49,533 bases of DNA from Alistipes senegalensis (GCA_023664045.1 JAMPGH010000001.1:584814-634346); one strand, 5' to 3'. Shown: positions 8,342-17,616, numbered from the stretch's first letter. Numbers and translations: made by a program. Notes: generated from the letters alone by a model not told the origin.

Positions 8342-9955
8342 TTATTTGACCAGGTTGTACATCAGCTCGAAGCGGATCGGTGCGTTCCGCACGGCTTCTC
8401 CTTCTTCGGAGGCCATGCCTTGCAGCACGCAGAACGAGGTCGTGTAGAGCCCGTAGGCTTCGGGGGCAGCATAAATCGTCCGGTTCTTCACGTTCGCGAT
8501 CTCGAATGCGCGGCCTTCGGCCGCCGCCGCGTCGCGTTCTTCGACATAGCTGTTCCAGAGCGCCTGCATGTAGCCCGTGATGTCCATCGTGTAGCATCCG
8601 CGGCTCCGGTTCACTCTGCCGTCGTAGGCCAGCGTCAGGTTGTTGTTCTTCTCGTAGGCGTAGGCATAGTCGGAAATGGAGCTCAGCAGTTTGTAGTCGG
8701 TGTAGAGACCGATGCGCTCGGGCGCCGCGTCCATCTCGTAGATCAGACGTTCGGCATCCAGCGGGTCGATCTTCTCCCAGTCGTAGTCGCTGCCGGCGAA
8801 GTAGATCCGCATGCGGGCCTGACTGAAAGCCAGCGTGGTGAATTGCTTGCCTCCGACGTTCGCCGCCGCGATTTCGGCTTCCAGTTCGTCGAAGAACTCT
8901 TTCGTGAACGAAAGTTCGGTCGCCACGCCGCCCATGCCTTCGACGATCACCCGGCCGTCCAGCGGTCGCTGGCCCTCTTCTCCGATACGGGACGGGTCGA
9001 TCTGCGTGCCTGCGGCGTAGTCGTGTTCGATGGTGTTGATCGAGAGGTTGCCGTACGTCGAGGAGTAGGGATGCTTGAATATGTAGCGCAGTTCGAGCGT
9101 ATCTTTGATCAGCGAGGGGTCTTCTTCGACGCGGTTGCGGCCGTATATCGCCAGCTTCGTTCCCGAGAGGGTCGTGGCGTAAATGGTTCCCTTGCCGGGT
9201 TGCGCCGGCGCGCCGACGGGGCGGATGCAGAGACCCTTGAACTCTTCGACCCATTGTTTCAGACTGTCGGCGCCGGTGTAGATCGAGTAGTCGTCCTTGT
9301 AGGTCCCTTTCTGCAGCATCAGCCGCGCGATCAGGTCTTCGCCTTCGGGGGTGATCTTCAGGGGTACGCTCGTCGTCGCGGGCCCCGTGGTCTCGCCGTC
9401 GGGGAATGTGAACTCGAAGAGCGGTTTTTCGGAGATGTATTTCCGGGGATCGAAGTTCAGGTAGAAGGTCGTGTCGGAGGGGTGATCCTCCATGTAGGCG
9501 TTGCTCACGATCTCGTAGATGCGGTAGGCTTGCGGCGTGAGGGTGTCGAGCCCGTATTGGGCGATGGAGAGCTCCAGCCGCGCCGAGTCCACGAACGGTT
9601 CGTATCCGAACGCGCCCGCCCCGACTCCGTCGTCCATGTAGTCCAGATACTGGGTCATGAATCCCGCCGTGCGGAGTCCCAGCGTGTCGTTGAGTTCGGC
9701 GCCCATGTAGCCGTAGGCGATGTTCGACGAGACGATCGAGTCGGTGCGGAACAGCCGCGTCGCAACGTAGCGTTTCGGGGTCTCGCCCTTGCGCGGGAGA
9801 GTAACGTAACCCGCCTGTATCTGTTGGTTCTCCGGCACCAGATTGCTTCCCACCGAGTCGTCGACTTTCGTGCAGCCGGCTGCGGCGGCCAGCAGGGCGG
9901 CCAGAGCTGCGGTCAGAAGTCGCGGTGCGTGGCGGAGGTTATTGAATTTCATCAT
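8342..9955 (-). CDS. DUF4270 family lipoprotein
   Basis: The protein has 537 residues from the ATG at 9955 (a second ATG follows at 9952). The N terminus is a lipoprotein signal with a basic start, a hydrophobic stretch of alanine and leucine, and the lipobox Cys28 in LLAAAAGC. The rest is a long beta-rich extracytoplasmic domain without known catalytic motifs that matches my memory of the Bacteroidota DUF4270 family. Its start overlaps the 3' end of the glycogen-synthase-like gene (stop at 9939), so the two are translationally coupled. This pairing is recurrent in Bacteroidota. Function unknown; a cell-envelope role is inferred from the lipoprotein signal. Confidence 0.8.
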   Translation of the reverse strand: MMKFNNLRHAPRLLTAALAALLAAAAGCTKVDDSVGSNLVPENQQIQAGYVTLPRKGETPKRYVATRLFRTDSIVSSNIAYGYMGAELNDTLGLRTAGFMTQYLDYMDDGVGAGAFGYEPFVDSARLELSIAQYGLDTLTPQAYRIYEIVSNAYMEDHPSDTTFYLNFDPRKYISEKPLFEFTFPDGETTGPATTSVPLKITPEGEDLIARLMLQKGTYKDDYSIYTGADSLKQWVEEFKGLCIRPVGAPAQPGKGTIYATTLSGTKLAIYGRNRVEEDPSLIKDTLELRYIFKHPYSSTYGNLSINTIEHDYAAGTQIDPSRIGEEGQRPLDGRVIVEGMGGVATELSFTKEFFDELEAEIAAANVGGKQFTTLAFSQARMRIYFAGSDYDWEKIDPLDAERLIYEMDAAPERIGLYTDYKLLSSISDYAYAYEKNNNLTLAYDGRVNRSRGCYTMDITGYMQALWNSYVEERDAAAAEGRAFEIANVKNRTIYAAPEAYGLYTTSFCVLQGMASEEGEAVRNAPIRFELMYNLVK

Positions 9956-10745
9956 AGAATCGGTTGTAATTGTCGAAAAATCCCTCCTCCTCGGGCGACC
10001 GGTATTCGAGCATCGGCTTGCCGCTCGTGCGGGCGATCTCCAGTACCTTGCGGTCGACGTCGGGGGATGCGACGATGATTCCGTCGGCATACTCCATAAC
10101 GAAGCGGCAGAGATTTTCGTATGACGGGACGGCCAGAATCGAAAGATTTTTGTCTTGTACTCCCTCTCCGGCGATCTTGACGTTGAAATCCTTGTTCAGT
10201 TCTCCGGCGAAGGCGTCGTCGTAGAGCGAGACGACGACTTTCACGTCGCGGAAGATCGGGTCGTCGGCGAACACGCGCTTCAGGTATACGGGCGCCACGC
10301 CGGCGAACCAGCCGTGGCAGTGTACGACCGACGGGGCCCAGCGCAGTTTCTTGACCGTCTCGAGCACGCCCCTCGCGAAGAAGATGGCCCGTTCGTCGTT
10401 GTCGGCGAATTCGCGGCCTTCGGCGTCGAGCAGCACGGCCTTGCGCGAGAAGTAGTCGTCGTTGTCGATGAAGTAGATCTGCACGCGCGCCGAGGGGATC
10501 GAGGCCACCTTGATGATGAGTTGGTGGTCGTTGTCGTCGATAATCAAGTTCATGCCCGACAGGCGGATCACTTCATGGAGCTGATGCCGCCGCTCGTTGA
10601 TGCACCCGTAGCGGGGCATGAAGGTGCGGATCTCGTTGCCGCGCTCCTGCATCGCCTGCACCAGCCTGCGGCACAGCGAGGAGGCCTCCGTTTCGGGAAG
10701 ATAGGGCGCTATCTGTTGACAGACGTACAGTATCTTGCTTGCCAT
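9939..10745 (-). CDS. Glycogen/starch synthase-like protein, N-terminal GT-B half only
   Basis: The 268-residue product begins MASKILYVCQQIAPYLPETE and resembles the N-terminal Rossmann half of GT5 glycogen synthase, including PSVVHCHGWFAGVAP near residue 135, the counterpart of the DxHDW segment. The C-terminal nucleotide-sugar domain is absent. The ADP-glucose motif KTGGL expected near the N terminus is replaced by ETEAS. Database annotation often calls such short proteins glycogen synthase, but by sequence it lacks two things that activity needs. It could be a carbohydrate-binding or regulatory relative. It has its own -7 box at 10850-10857 and is followed with overlap by the DUF4270 lipoprotein gene. 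Confidence 0.8.
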   Translation of the reverse strand: MASKILYVCQQIAPYLPETEASSLCRRLVQAMQERGNEIRTFMPRYGCINERRHQLHEVIRLSGMNLIIDDNDHQLIIKVASIPSARVQIYFIDNDDYFSRKAVLLDAEGREFADNDERAIFFARGVLETVKKLRWAPSVVHCHGWFAGVAPVYLKRVFADDPIFRDVKVVVSLYDDAFAGELNKDFNVKIAGEGVQDKNLSILAVPSYENLCRFVMEYADGIIVASPDVDRKVLEIARTSGKPMLEYRSPEEEGFFDNYNRFYDEIQ

Positions 10746-10849
10746 GATCCGTATTTTTTGAGGGCGTCGGGGAGTGCGTGCCGTCCGTGCTGCGGCGGTC
10801 CTGCTGCTTGGGCGGGCGACGGCCGCTCCGGGCCGGAATTATCTTTTTG

Positions 10850-10857
10850 CAAAGATA
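10850..10857 (-). promoter_or_regulatory. Bacteroidota -7 box for the glycogen-synthase-like gene
   Basis: On the minus strand these bases read TATCTTTG, matching the Bacteroidota consensus TAnnTTTG. The expected transcript start lies about 100 bases before the ATG at 10745. The surrounding sequence is locally AT-rich in an otherwise GC-rich region, and the preceding gene queA has just ended at 10894. No clear -33 TTG was identified at ideal spacing. Confidence 0.6.
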
Positions 10858-10893
10858 GTGAAAAATTCTTAAAAATTAAGCGCGCCGCCGGGG

Positions 10894-11943
10894 TTAGAGG
10901 ATCAGCATCGCATCGCCGTAGGTGCCGAAGCGGTACTTCTCTTCTTTGGCCGCCTTGTAGGCGTTCATCACCGTTTCGTAGCCGCCGAACGCCGCCACCA
11001 TCATCAGCTGCGTGGAGTAGGGGCGGTGGAAATTGGTAACCATCGCGTCGGCCACCGAGAAGTCGTAGGGCGCGAATATGAATTTGTTGGTCCACCCCTC
11101 CATCGGCTTGATCATGCCGCCGGTCGAGGCCGCGGTCTCGATCGTGCGCATCACGGTGGTGCCGATGGCCACGATCTTGCGGCCTTCGCTCTTGGCCGCG
11201 TTGACGGCGCGGGCCGCTTCTTCGTCCACGAAGAACTGCTCGGAGTCCATCTTGTGCTTCGAGAGGTCTTCCACATCCACCGTGCGGAAGTTGCCCAGCC
11301 CCACGTGCAGGGTGATGAACGCGCGGTCTATGCCTTTGATCTCCATGCGCTTCATCAGGTGCTTCGAGAAGTGCATGCCGGCCGTCGGGGCGGCCACGGC
11401 GCCTTCTTTGGCCGCGAAGATGGTCTGGTAGCGTTCGGCATCTTCGGGTTCCACCTTCTCGCGCACCCAGCGGGGCAGCGGGGTCTCGCCCAGGGCGAAG
11501 AGCGCTTGTTTGAACTCTTCGTAGGAGCCGTCGAAGAGGAAGCGCAGGGTGCGGCCGCGCGAGGTCGTGTTGTCGATCACTTCGGCCACCAGCAGGTCGT
11601 CGTCGCCGAAGTAAAGTTTGTTGCCGATGCGGATCTTGCGGGCCGGATCCACCAGCACGTCCCACAGCCGCAGGTCGCGGTTGAGTTCGCGCAGCAGGAA
11701 GATCTCGATCTCGGCTCCGGTCTTCTCCTTGTTGCCGTAAAGGCGGGCGGGGAATACCTTCGTGTCGTTGAATACGAAGAGGTCTTTCTCGTCGAAGTAG
11801 TCGATGATCTCCTTGAAGAGGCGGTGTTCGATGGTTCCTTTGGCCCGGTCGATGACCATCAGCCGCGATTCGTCGCGGTTTTCGGCCGGGTAGTGGGCCA
11901 GCATCTCGGGGTCGAAGTCGTAGCCGTATTGCGATAGTTTCAT
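10894..11943 (-). CDS. queA: S-adenosylmethionine:tRNA ribosyltransferase-isomerase QueA
   Basis: QueA transfers and isomerises the ribosyl group of S-adenosylmethionine onto 7-aminomethyl-7-deazaguanine in tRNA, giving epoxyqueuosine. The 349-residue product has the family's conserved segments: [33 protein letters not shown] and [14 protein letters not shown]. The start is fixed by the ATG at 11943, which gives [20 protein letters not shown], a typical QueA N terminus. It lies 62 bases after truB in the same direction. No other queuosine gene is visible in the window. A full-length enzyme with no apparent defects. Confidence 0.96.
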   Translation of the reverse strand: MKLSQYGYDFDPEMLAHYPAENRDESRLMVIDRAKGTIEHRLFKEIIDYFDEKDLFVFNDTKVFPARLYGNKEKTGAEIEIFLLRELNRDLRLWDVLVDPARKIRIGNKLYFGDDDLLVAEVIDNTTSRGRTLRFLFDGSYEEFKQALFALGETPLPRWVREKVEPEDAERYQTIFAAKEGAVAAPTAGMHFSKHLMKRMEIKGIDRAFITLHVGLGNFRTVDVEDLSKHKMDSEQFFVDEEAARAVNAAKSEGRKIVAIGTTVMRTIETAASTGGMIKPMEGWTNKFIFAPYDFSVADAMVTNFHRPYSTQLMMVAAFGGYETVMNAYKAAKEEKYRFGTYGDAMLIL

Positions 11944-12005
11944 GACGGAAAATGGGTTTTCGTTCGGAAAAAAGCAGCGTAAATATTCATAATACGCAGC
12001 GCATG

Positions 12006-12734
12006 TTATTTTGTTTCGATGGCTTGCAGTTTTTTCAGAAACCGCTCCAGCTGCCACGCCTGCTCGACGGTGAAGCCGCCGCTGCGGGTGCGGCGCAGCG
12101 ACGTAAGGTGGGCTCCGCTTCGGAGGGCTTCGCCGATTTCGCGGGCCAGCGAGCGGATGTAGGTGCCCTTGCTGCAGCGTACGCGGATGCGGATGCGCGG
12201 GAGGTCGTATTCCAAGAGTTCGATTTCGTAAAGGTTCACCCGGGCTTTGCGCAGCTCCACCGTCTCTTCCGTCTCGCCCGCCCGGGCCAGTTCGTAGGCG
12301 CGCGTGCCGTCGATCTTCTTGGCCGAGTAGAGGGGCGGTTCCTGCAGGCGTTCTCCTTCGAGCGAGCGGAGCGCTTCTTCGACCGCTTCGCGCGTGATGT
12401 GGTCGTAGGGGTAGGTGCGGTCGATCGGGTGTTCCAGATCGTAGCTCGGTGTGGTGGCTCCCAGCATCACGTCGGCCACATACTCTTTCTCTTCGGCCTG
12501 CAGGGCGTCCGCCAGCTTCGTGGCCCGGCCTATGCAGACCAGCAGGATGCCCGTGGCCAGCGGATCGAGGGTCCCGGCATGACCGACCTTGATGCGGCGG
12601 TATTCCAGTTTGCGGAGCGCGAATTTGATTTTCCGCACCACGTCGGCCGAGGTCCACTCCAGCGGTTTGTCTATCACGGCAATGTATCCCTCTTCGAAGT
12701 TGATGCCGCGCAGGTCGAACTGTTCTTCGATCAT
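12006..12734 (-). CDS. truB: tRNA pseudouridine(55) synthase TruB
   Basis: TruB makes pseudouridine 55 in the T loop of tRNA. The protein has 242 residues. The catalytic aspartate is Asp57 in [12 protein letters not shown], and the downstream [17 protein letters not shown] and [11 protein letters not shown] segments are typical of the family. The short length fits bacterial TruB without an added PUA domain. The start ATG at 12734 overlaps the stop of uppP by four bases (ATGA), which indicates translational coupling and decides the start. Confidence 0.96.
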   Translation of the reverse strand: MIEEQFDLRGINFEEGYIAVIDKPLEWTSADVVRKIKFALRKLEYRRIKVGHAGTLDPLATGILLVCIGRATKLADALQAEEKEYVADVMLGATTPSYDLEHPIDRTYPYDHITREAVEEALRSLEGERLQEPPLYSAKKIDGTRAYELARAGETEETVELRKARVNLYEIELLEYDLPRIRIRVRCSKGTYIRSLAREIGEALRSGAHLTSLRRTRSGGFTVEQAWQLERFLKKLQAIETK

Positions 12735-13525
12735 AGGTAGTAGTAGCTGACGATGGAGACGATGCCGGCCGCGGCGCAGTAGACCGCGAACCAGATCAGG
12801 CGGCCCTTGCGTACGATGCCGATCATCAGGCGGCAGGCCAGACAGCCCGTTATGAACGCCGCGGCGAATCCGGCCAGCAGGGGTCCGGCAGCCACGCCGG
12901 CGGTCAGTTTTCCCGAGACCGCTTCGAGGAACATCTCGCCCAGAATCGGGGCCAGCACCATCAGGAACGAGAATTGGGCCACCGCGGTTTTCTTGTTGCC
13001 CAGGAGCAGACCCGTGGCGATCGTCGCTCCCGAGCGCGAAAGTCCCGGCAGCGCAGCGCAGGCTTGGGCGATGCCGATCACAAAGGCGTCGCGATAGCTT
13101 ATCTCTTCTTTCTGCCGCGGCTTGGCATAGTAGGCGAATGCCAGCAGGGCGGCCGTCAGCAGCAGCATGCTTCCCACGGCGATCAGAATCCACGGAGCTC
13201 CCAGCAGGTCGTCGATGCGGTCTTTGAGTGCGAATCCCACGATGCCGATGGGGATCATCGAAAGCAGAAGTTTGAGCACGTAGGCTTGTTCGGGCGTGAA
13301 GCGGCGCGAGAAGAGCCCCTTGAGCAGTCGCAGCACTTCGTGCCACAGCACCACCAGCGTGCTGAGCACCGTCGCGGCATGCAGGGTGATGTCGAACGTG
13401 AGGTTCTCTTCGAGCTCCACATCCAGAAACTCTTTGGCGATCTGGAGGTGTCCGCTGCTCGATACGGGCAGGAATTCGGTGATTCCCTGCACGATGCCGA
13501 GCAGAATGGCTTGCAGCGTATCCAT
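12731..13525 (-). CDS. uppP: Undecaprenyl-diphosphatase UppP (BacA)
   Basis: This 264-residue integral membrane protein recycles undecaprenyl diphosphate to the monophosphate carrier used in peptidoglycan and surface polysaccharide synthesis. The two family motifs are present: [14 protein letters not shown] near residues 14-27 and [15 protein letters not shown] near 160. Around eight hydrophobic segments are visible. It is sandwiched between the DUF3098 gene (no gap: its ATG ends where that stop begins) and truB (four-base overlap), so the group is one transcript. Overproduction of this family is known to raise bacitracin resistance, but here it is in a housekeeping setting. Confidence 0.95.
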   Translation of the reverse strand: MDTLQAILLGIVQGITEFLPVSSSGHLQIAKEFLDVELEENLTFDITLHAATVLSTLVVLWHEVLRLLKGLFSRRFTPEQAYVLKLLLSMIPIGIVGFALKDRIDDLLGAPWILIAVGSMLLLTAALLAFAYYAKPRQKEEISYRDAFVIGIAQACAALPGLSRSGATIATGLLLGNKKTAVAQFSFLMVLAPILGEMFLEAVSGKLTAGVAAGPLLAGFAAAFITGCLACRLMIGIVRKGRLIWFAVYCAAAGIVSIVSYYYL

Positions 13526-13768
13526 CTATTCGTAGCGTTTGAGTATGGCGTATATCTCCGTCGCGAAGCCGCCGACTACCAGAATCGGGGCCAGCGTGAT
13601 GCGGCGCCACGAGAACATGGCGTAGTCGAATTCGTCGGGCGAAGAGCTGCCGCCGCCGGCCATCAGGACGAACCCCAGCACGATGACGGCGAATCCGATC
13701 GCCAGCAGGACGTAGTTGCGGCGCGAAAGGGGCATGCGGGGATTTTCGGGTGTGTTTTTCGGTTGCAT
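13526..13768 (-). CDS. DUF3098 family small membrane protein
   Basis: The product has 80 residues: a basic, proline-containing N terminus, one hydrophobic segment (about 20-41), an SSSPDEFDYAMFSWRRITLAP loop region, and a second hydrophobic segment (about 56-75). This matches the two-helix DUF3098 family, which is restricted to Bacteroidota and usually sits between ftsX and uppP, as here. Function unknown. It is directly followed by uppP and separated from ftsX by an unusual repeat-filled spacer. Confidence 0.82.
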   Translation of the reverse strand: MQPKNTPENPRMPLSRRNYVLLAIGFAVIVLGFVLMAGGGSSSPDEFDYAMFSWRRITLAPILVVGGFATEIYAILKRYE

Positions 13769-14059
13769 ATTTCGTCTGTTGTTTCTGTCTCTCGTTCAGT
13801 TGCTTGTCCGGCCTCTTGTTCCGATCTCTCGGCCGGCGTCTTGTCGCTTGTTCCGATCTCTCTGTCTCTTGTCCGGCCGCTTGTTCGGCCTCTTGTTCCG
13901 ATCTCTCGACCGCTTGTTCGGCCGGTTGTTTCATCTCTCGGCCGGCGTCTTGCCGTTTGTTCCGATCTCTCTATCTCTTGTCAGCCGCTTGTTCGGCCGG
14001 TTGTTCCGTCGTCCGTTTTTCGGGGGCCGGGGCCGTCTCCGGCCGGAGCCCCGGAGGGG
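13769..14059 (-). repeat. Degenerate repeat array between ftsX and the DUF3098 gene
   Basis: A 15-base unit TTGTTCCGATCTCTC (plus strand) occurs exactly or nearly so at 13816-13830, 13848-13862, 13893-13907 and 13957-13971, with divergent copies at 13779-13793 and 13926-13939. Starts are spaced 31 to 45 bases apart, and the gaps are themselves made of GGCCG/CTTG variants. On the transcribed strand the array is purine-rich. A frame reads across it on the minus strand as a hydrophilic Glu/Gln/Arg-rich string but continues out of frame through DUF3098, so I do not call it a gene. Confidence 0.75.
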
Positions 14060-14944
14060 TCAGTACAGGTAGATTTTGTTCGACTTCATGTTGACGAACT
14101 TGTTGAGCGCCGCCCACGTGAAGAGCCACGAGATCACTACGCCGCCGCCGATCATCGCACCGAACAGGTAGATGCCTGTGCGGCTCGCTTCGGCCAGCGC
14201 CTGCAGTTCGGGCACCGCTTCGTCCAGTCCGTAGGCCGCCGCCGCGAAGAGCAGCGAGGCCATCACGCCCGCCAGCAGGCCCTGCGTGATGCTGCTCGCC
14301 AGAAAGGGGCGCATGATGAACCACTTGGTCGCGCCCACCAGCTTCATGGTGTTTATCAGGTAGCGCTTCGAGAAGATCGCCAGCCGGATGGTGTTGCTCA
14401 GCAGAATCAGCGAGATCAGCAGCAGCGCGCCTCCGAAGAGCAGCAGCACGAAGCGGATCTTGTTCACCGTCGCATGCAGGCGTTCGGCCATCAGAGCCGG
14501 GTAGCTCACGTGGGCCACGCCTTTCAGGTGTTCTATTCCGCCGATGAAGGCTTCGATCAGTTCCTTGTCCGCCGACTGGGCCGTGAGGGTCAGTTCGTAG
14601 GAGTCCAGCAGCGGATTTTCGCCCAGTATCTCTTCGAACTGGCTGCCGAACATGCGGCGGAACTCCTGATCTTCGATCTTCTCTCCTTTCGATACGTAGA
14701 GCAGTTCGCTTACGAGTTCCTGATCGTTCAGGCGTTTTTCGACGGCCCGGCGTTGCGCTTCCGTGATGTCGTTGCGCAGCTCCACGGAGATGCGGATGCT
14801 CGACTGCAGGGTCCGGGCGACCTTCATCGCCGCCAGCATCAGATAGCCCACCGACCCCAGCAGGAAGAGCACCAGCGCGATGCTCACCGTAGCCACCATG
14901 TAGGAGTTGCGGACTTTGCGTTTCAAGCGTTTGTCGTCTTTCAT
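14060..14944 (-). CDS. ftsX: Cell division protein FtsX
   Basis: The 294-residue product has the FtsX permease layout: one N-terminal transmembrane helix (about 16-40), a periplasmic loop of about 120 residues, and three C-terminal helices (about 165-190, 215-240 and 260-282). With FtsE it forms an ABC-type complex that activates peptidoglycan hydrolases at the septum. No ftsE is visible in the window, as is common in Bacteroidota, where the two genes are often apart. The ATG at 14944 gives MKDDKRLKRKVRNSYMVA, a normal cytoplasmic start. It begins 44 bases after the yfhO stop. In Bacteroidota ftsX commonly leads the DUF3098-uppP-truB-queA group. Confidence 0.9.
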   Translation of the reverse strand: MKDDKRLKRKVRNSYMVATVSIALVLFLLGSVGYLMLAAMKVARTLQSSIRISVELRNDITEAQRRAVEKRLNDQELVSELLYVSKGEKIEDQEFRRMFGSQFEEILGENPLLDSYELTLTAQSADKELIEAFIGGIEHLKGVAHVSYPALMAERLHATVNKIRFVLLLFGGALLLISLILLSNTIRLAIFSKRYLINTMKLVGATKWFIMRPFLASSITQGLLAGVMASLLFAAAAYGLDEAVPELQALAEASRTGIYLFGAMIGGGVVISWLFTWAALNKFVNMKSNKIYLY

Positions 14945-14988
14945 GTCGTTGGTCTGTGGGGGGACTTTCGTTCCGGGCGTTTCCGGAG

Positions 14989-17490
14989 CTATCGTTCTTT
15001 TCGGCTCGCGCGTTCGCGGAGGCGGAGTACGAGGGCCGCCAGCGCGCCCGCCAGTATGGCCAGCGAGGCCGCCAGCGTGATCCCTTCCGTCCACTTCCAG
15101 CCCGGCGCACGGAAACGCCACTCCACCGTGTGGTTCCCGGCCGGCAGCCGCATGGCCCGCAGTACGTAGTCGGCCCGGAAATAGGGGGCCTCTTCTCCGT
15201 CGACGTAGGCCGTCCAGCCTTTGTCGTAGTAGATCTCCGAGAAGACCGCCACCGCTTCCGCCGGCGCCGCGTATTCGTATTTCAGGTAGTTCGGCCGGTA
15301 TTCCGTCAGGGTTATCTCTCCCGCCATATCCGTATCCGCATCCGCCGCCGTATCCGTGTCCGCATCCGTTGCCGCTGCGCCGCCCGATACCACCGCCGTC
15401 GTCCGCAGGTCGATTTGTCCCAGCGCCTCGATCTCTTCGCGCGCCCCGGTCGCCCGAACCAGCTTCTCCACGAACCACGCCGGGCCGTATTCCGTGCCGC
15501 GGTAGCGGGCTTCGGGTTGCCCGTTCGGACCCGGCACGATCGCATAGCGGGTGTTCAGCAGGTCGAGTATCTTTTCGTCCGGCACCGAAAGGTAGCGGTC
15601 TATGAGGTCTTGGTAGCGGGCCAGCTTGGCTCCATGATAGCCGCCTACCGAGCGGTGGAAATAGGAGGTCGTCGCATCGTTGAAGGGGCTCACCGTCAGG
15701 TTGATTACCCGATACCCCGGGTCGGTGTCGGCCAGAATCGCCTTGTCGGCGGCCGTCGGCATCGCGTGCCGCTGCCGCGCCGGCACGAAGTCGTCCGACG
15801 AGAGGAAGCGCAGATCCACCGGCACCAGATCGAGCAGCATCACGCCCGCCAGCACGGCCACGAGGGCATATTTGCCGATCTTGCGCCATGCGTAAAGCGC
15901 TACGCTTCCCGCCGCCAGCAGGATCATCATCAGCGAGCGCCATGCGTCCGCCTGCATCATCGAGGCCCGTTCGGTGGCCATCGCGTCGGCCGTCGCTTCG
16001 CCCCACTCCATGTCGAATCCGCGATCCACGTAGGTTTGCAGATCGTTGGCTTCGAGGATGCGGCGGTATTGATCGGTCATCATCGCGGCGCTTTCGTCGC
16101 GTCCGAAGTCGAAGAGCGCGCTTCCCGCTACGGCCAGCAGCAGACACAGACCGCCCGTGATGCCCGCCGCCCATGCCAGCGTCCGCAGCAGGCGCTGCTT
16201 CGGGATCTCGTCGCGCCACAGCCTTCCGAGCGCCAGCGCCCCCGACAGCGGCACGGTCCATTGCACTATTACCAGCGTCATCGACACCGTGCGGAACTTG
16301 TCGTATCCGGGCAGCAGGCGGAATGCCGCTTCGGTCAGCCCCATCAGGTTGCGGCCCCACGCCAGCAGGATCATCAGCAGGGAGATCCCCGCGATCCACC
16401 ATTTGTTGCGGCCGCGGGCCAGTCCCAGCCCCAGCGCCGCCAGAAAGATCGCCGCGGCGCCCAGATAGGTCGGGCCGCCCGTGTAGGGTTGCGTGCCCCA
16501 GTAGGCCGGCAGTTGCCGGGCGATGCCCCGCAGCCCCAGTTCCTCGGTTACGGCGGCCACTTCGCCGTCGGCCGCGAACGTCGTGCCCGAGTCGCGGCCC
16601 ATGAAGTCGGGAACGAGCAGGTTCAGCGTCTCGGCCTTGCCGTAGCTCCAGGCCGTCGCGTAGTCCGGATCGAGGCCGCCGCGCCGGTTTTCGGCCGTCG
16701 CCGCCAGCTCGGAGCCGCCGCGAATGGTCTCTTTCGTGTGGCGGGCCGTGTACCAGAGGGGTGCGAAGTTGCTCGCTACGGCCAGCATGCCCGCGGCCGC
16801 CAGCGCCGCCGTGCGCAGGCCGAAGTTCCGCAGCCGCTTTTCGCGCAGCGCCACGATGCCGTCGCTGAGCCACAGCGCTCCCATCGCCAGCAGAAAATAA
16901 TAGGTGATCTGCGGATGCCCCGCTCCGATTTCGAGCGACGCGGCCAGCGCCGTCAGCACCGCTCCGTAGCGTACGTCGCCGCGCAGCGTTACCCACGCCC
17001 CGCCCATCATCAGGGGCGCATAGACCAGCGCCCACATCTTCGTGATGTGCCCCGCGCCGATAATCAGCAGAAAGTAGGTCGACAGTCCGTATGCCAGCGC
17101 CGGCACGATGCCGACCCACGGGTCGATGCCCATCATCAGGAGCATGAGCCACATGGCCGTCATGGCGAAGAAGAGGAACGACGCCGGCGTATCGAGCACC
17201 TTGACCGCCTGCCCCACGGTGCGTTTGACCAGCTGCGCCGGGTAGGCTACGTTGATCAGATAGGCCGGCATGCCGCCGAACATGCCGCCCGTCCATTGGG
17301 GATCTTCGCCGCTCTGTTGCCGCGTCTGGAGGATGTCGCGGGTCATGCCTTCGTATTGGATCACATCGTGCTGGGGCAGCGCTTCGCCCCGGAACTGGGG
17401 CGCGAAGTAGGCGGCGCTGACCACGAAAAACAACAGCAGGGCCGTCGCCGCCGGCAACGGACGCCGTATGGAATTTTCGGGGAAATTCAT
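14989..17490 (-). CDS. YfhO family membrane protein
   Basis: The product has 833 residues starting at the ATG at 17490. A longer frame beginning with TTG at 17538 would overlap the promoter box and is rejected. There are about a dozen hydrophobic segments in the first 500 residues, then a hydrophilic extracytoplasmic part and a final helix near the C terminus. The overall form and the QHDVIQYEGM-type loop after helix 1 fit the YfhO family of GT-C-like proteins, implicated in glycosylation of wall or surface polymers in Firmicutes. The exact role in Bacteroidota is unknown. Residues around 706-721 are an Asp/Thr/Ala dipeptide-like insert encoded by a hexanucleotide array (15327-15374). It is the first gene of a run that continues through ftsX. 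Confidence 0.8.
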   Translation of the reverse strand: MNFPENSIRRPLPAATALLLFFVVSAAYFAPQFRGEALPQHDVIQYEGMTRDILQTRQQSGEDPQWTGGMFGGMPAYLINVAYPAQLVKRTVGQAVKVLDTPASFLFFAMTAMWLMLLMMGIDPWVGIVPALAYGLSTYFLLIIGAGHITKMWALVYAPLMMGGAWVTLRGDVRYGAVLTALAASLEIGAGHPQITYYFLLAMGALWLSDGIVALREKRLRNFGLRTAALAAAGMLAVASNFAPLWYTARHTKETIRGGSELAATAENRRGGLDPDYATAWSYGKAETLNLLVPDFMGRDSGTTFAADGEVAAVTEELGLRGIARQLPAYWGTQPYTGGPTYLGAAAIFLAALGLGLARGRNKWWIAGISLLMILLAWGRNLMGLTEAAFRLLPGYDKFRTVSMTLVIVQWTVPLSGALALGRLWRDEIPKQRLLRTLAWAAGITGGLCLLLAVAGSALFDFGRDESAAMMTDQYRRILEANDLQTYVDRGFDMEWGEATADAMATERASMMQADAWRSLMMILLAAGSVALYAWRKIGKYALVAVLAGVMLLDLVPVDLRFLSSDDFVPARQRHAMPTAADKAILADTDPGYRVINLTVSPFNDATTSYFHRSVGGYHGAKLARYQDLIDRYLSVPDEKILDLLNTRYAIVPGPNGQPEARYRGTEYGPAWFVEKLVRATGAREEIEALGQIDLRTTAVVSGGAAATDADTDTAADADTDMAGEITLTEYRPNYLKYEYAAPAEAVAVFSEIYYDKGWTAYVDGEEAPYFRADYVLRAMRLPAGNHTVEWRFRAPGWKWTEGITLAASLAILAGALAALVLRLRERASRKER
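15327..15374 (-). repeat. Imperfect hexanucleotide array inside the YfhO-family gene
   Basis: Eight consecutive six-base units are TATCCG, TATCCG, CATCCG, CCGCCG, TATCCG, TGTCCG, CATCCG and TTGCCG. They are in frame and encode an alternating Asp-rich string (ATDADTDTAADADTD) in the extracytoplasmic part. Six-base units change length without shifting the frame. Confidence 0.75.
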
Positions 17491-17535
17491 TTCGGAATCG
17501 CTTGATCGGGCCGAAAAAAGATGCTTCGGCAGGGC

Positions 17536-17616
17536 CAAAGGTACGAATAAGCGAGCGCAAAAGCAAACTTGTCCGCATTTTGCCGGGCGGAAGTATCTTC
17601 GGTGCAGCCAAAGGTA
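17536..17616 (-). promoter_or_regulatory. Two -7 boxes upstream of yfhO
   Basis: On the minus strand TACCTTTG occurs at 17536-17543 and again at 17609-17616. Each sits in a 13-base direct repeat CCAAAGGTACGAA (plus strand, 17535-17547 and 17608-17620). Both match TAnnTTTG. The nearer box is 46 bases before the yfhO ATG and should be the working promoter. The farther one may be a second promoter or a duplicated site. Confidence 0.6.

Noticed and set aside
13769-14059. Possible CRISPR array or a small Glu/Gln/Arg-rich protein
   Set aside because: The repeats are degenerate, spacing is uneven, the gaps are related to each other rather than unique, and no cas gene is near. The protein frame continues in a wrong phase through the DUF3098 gene.
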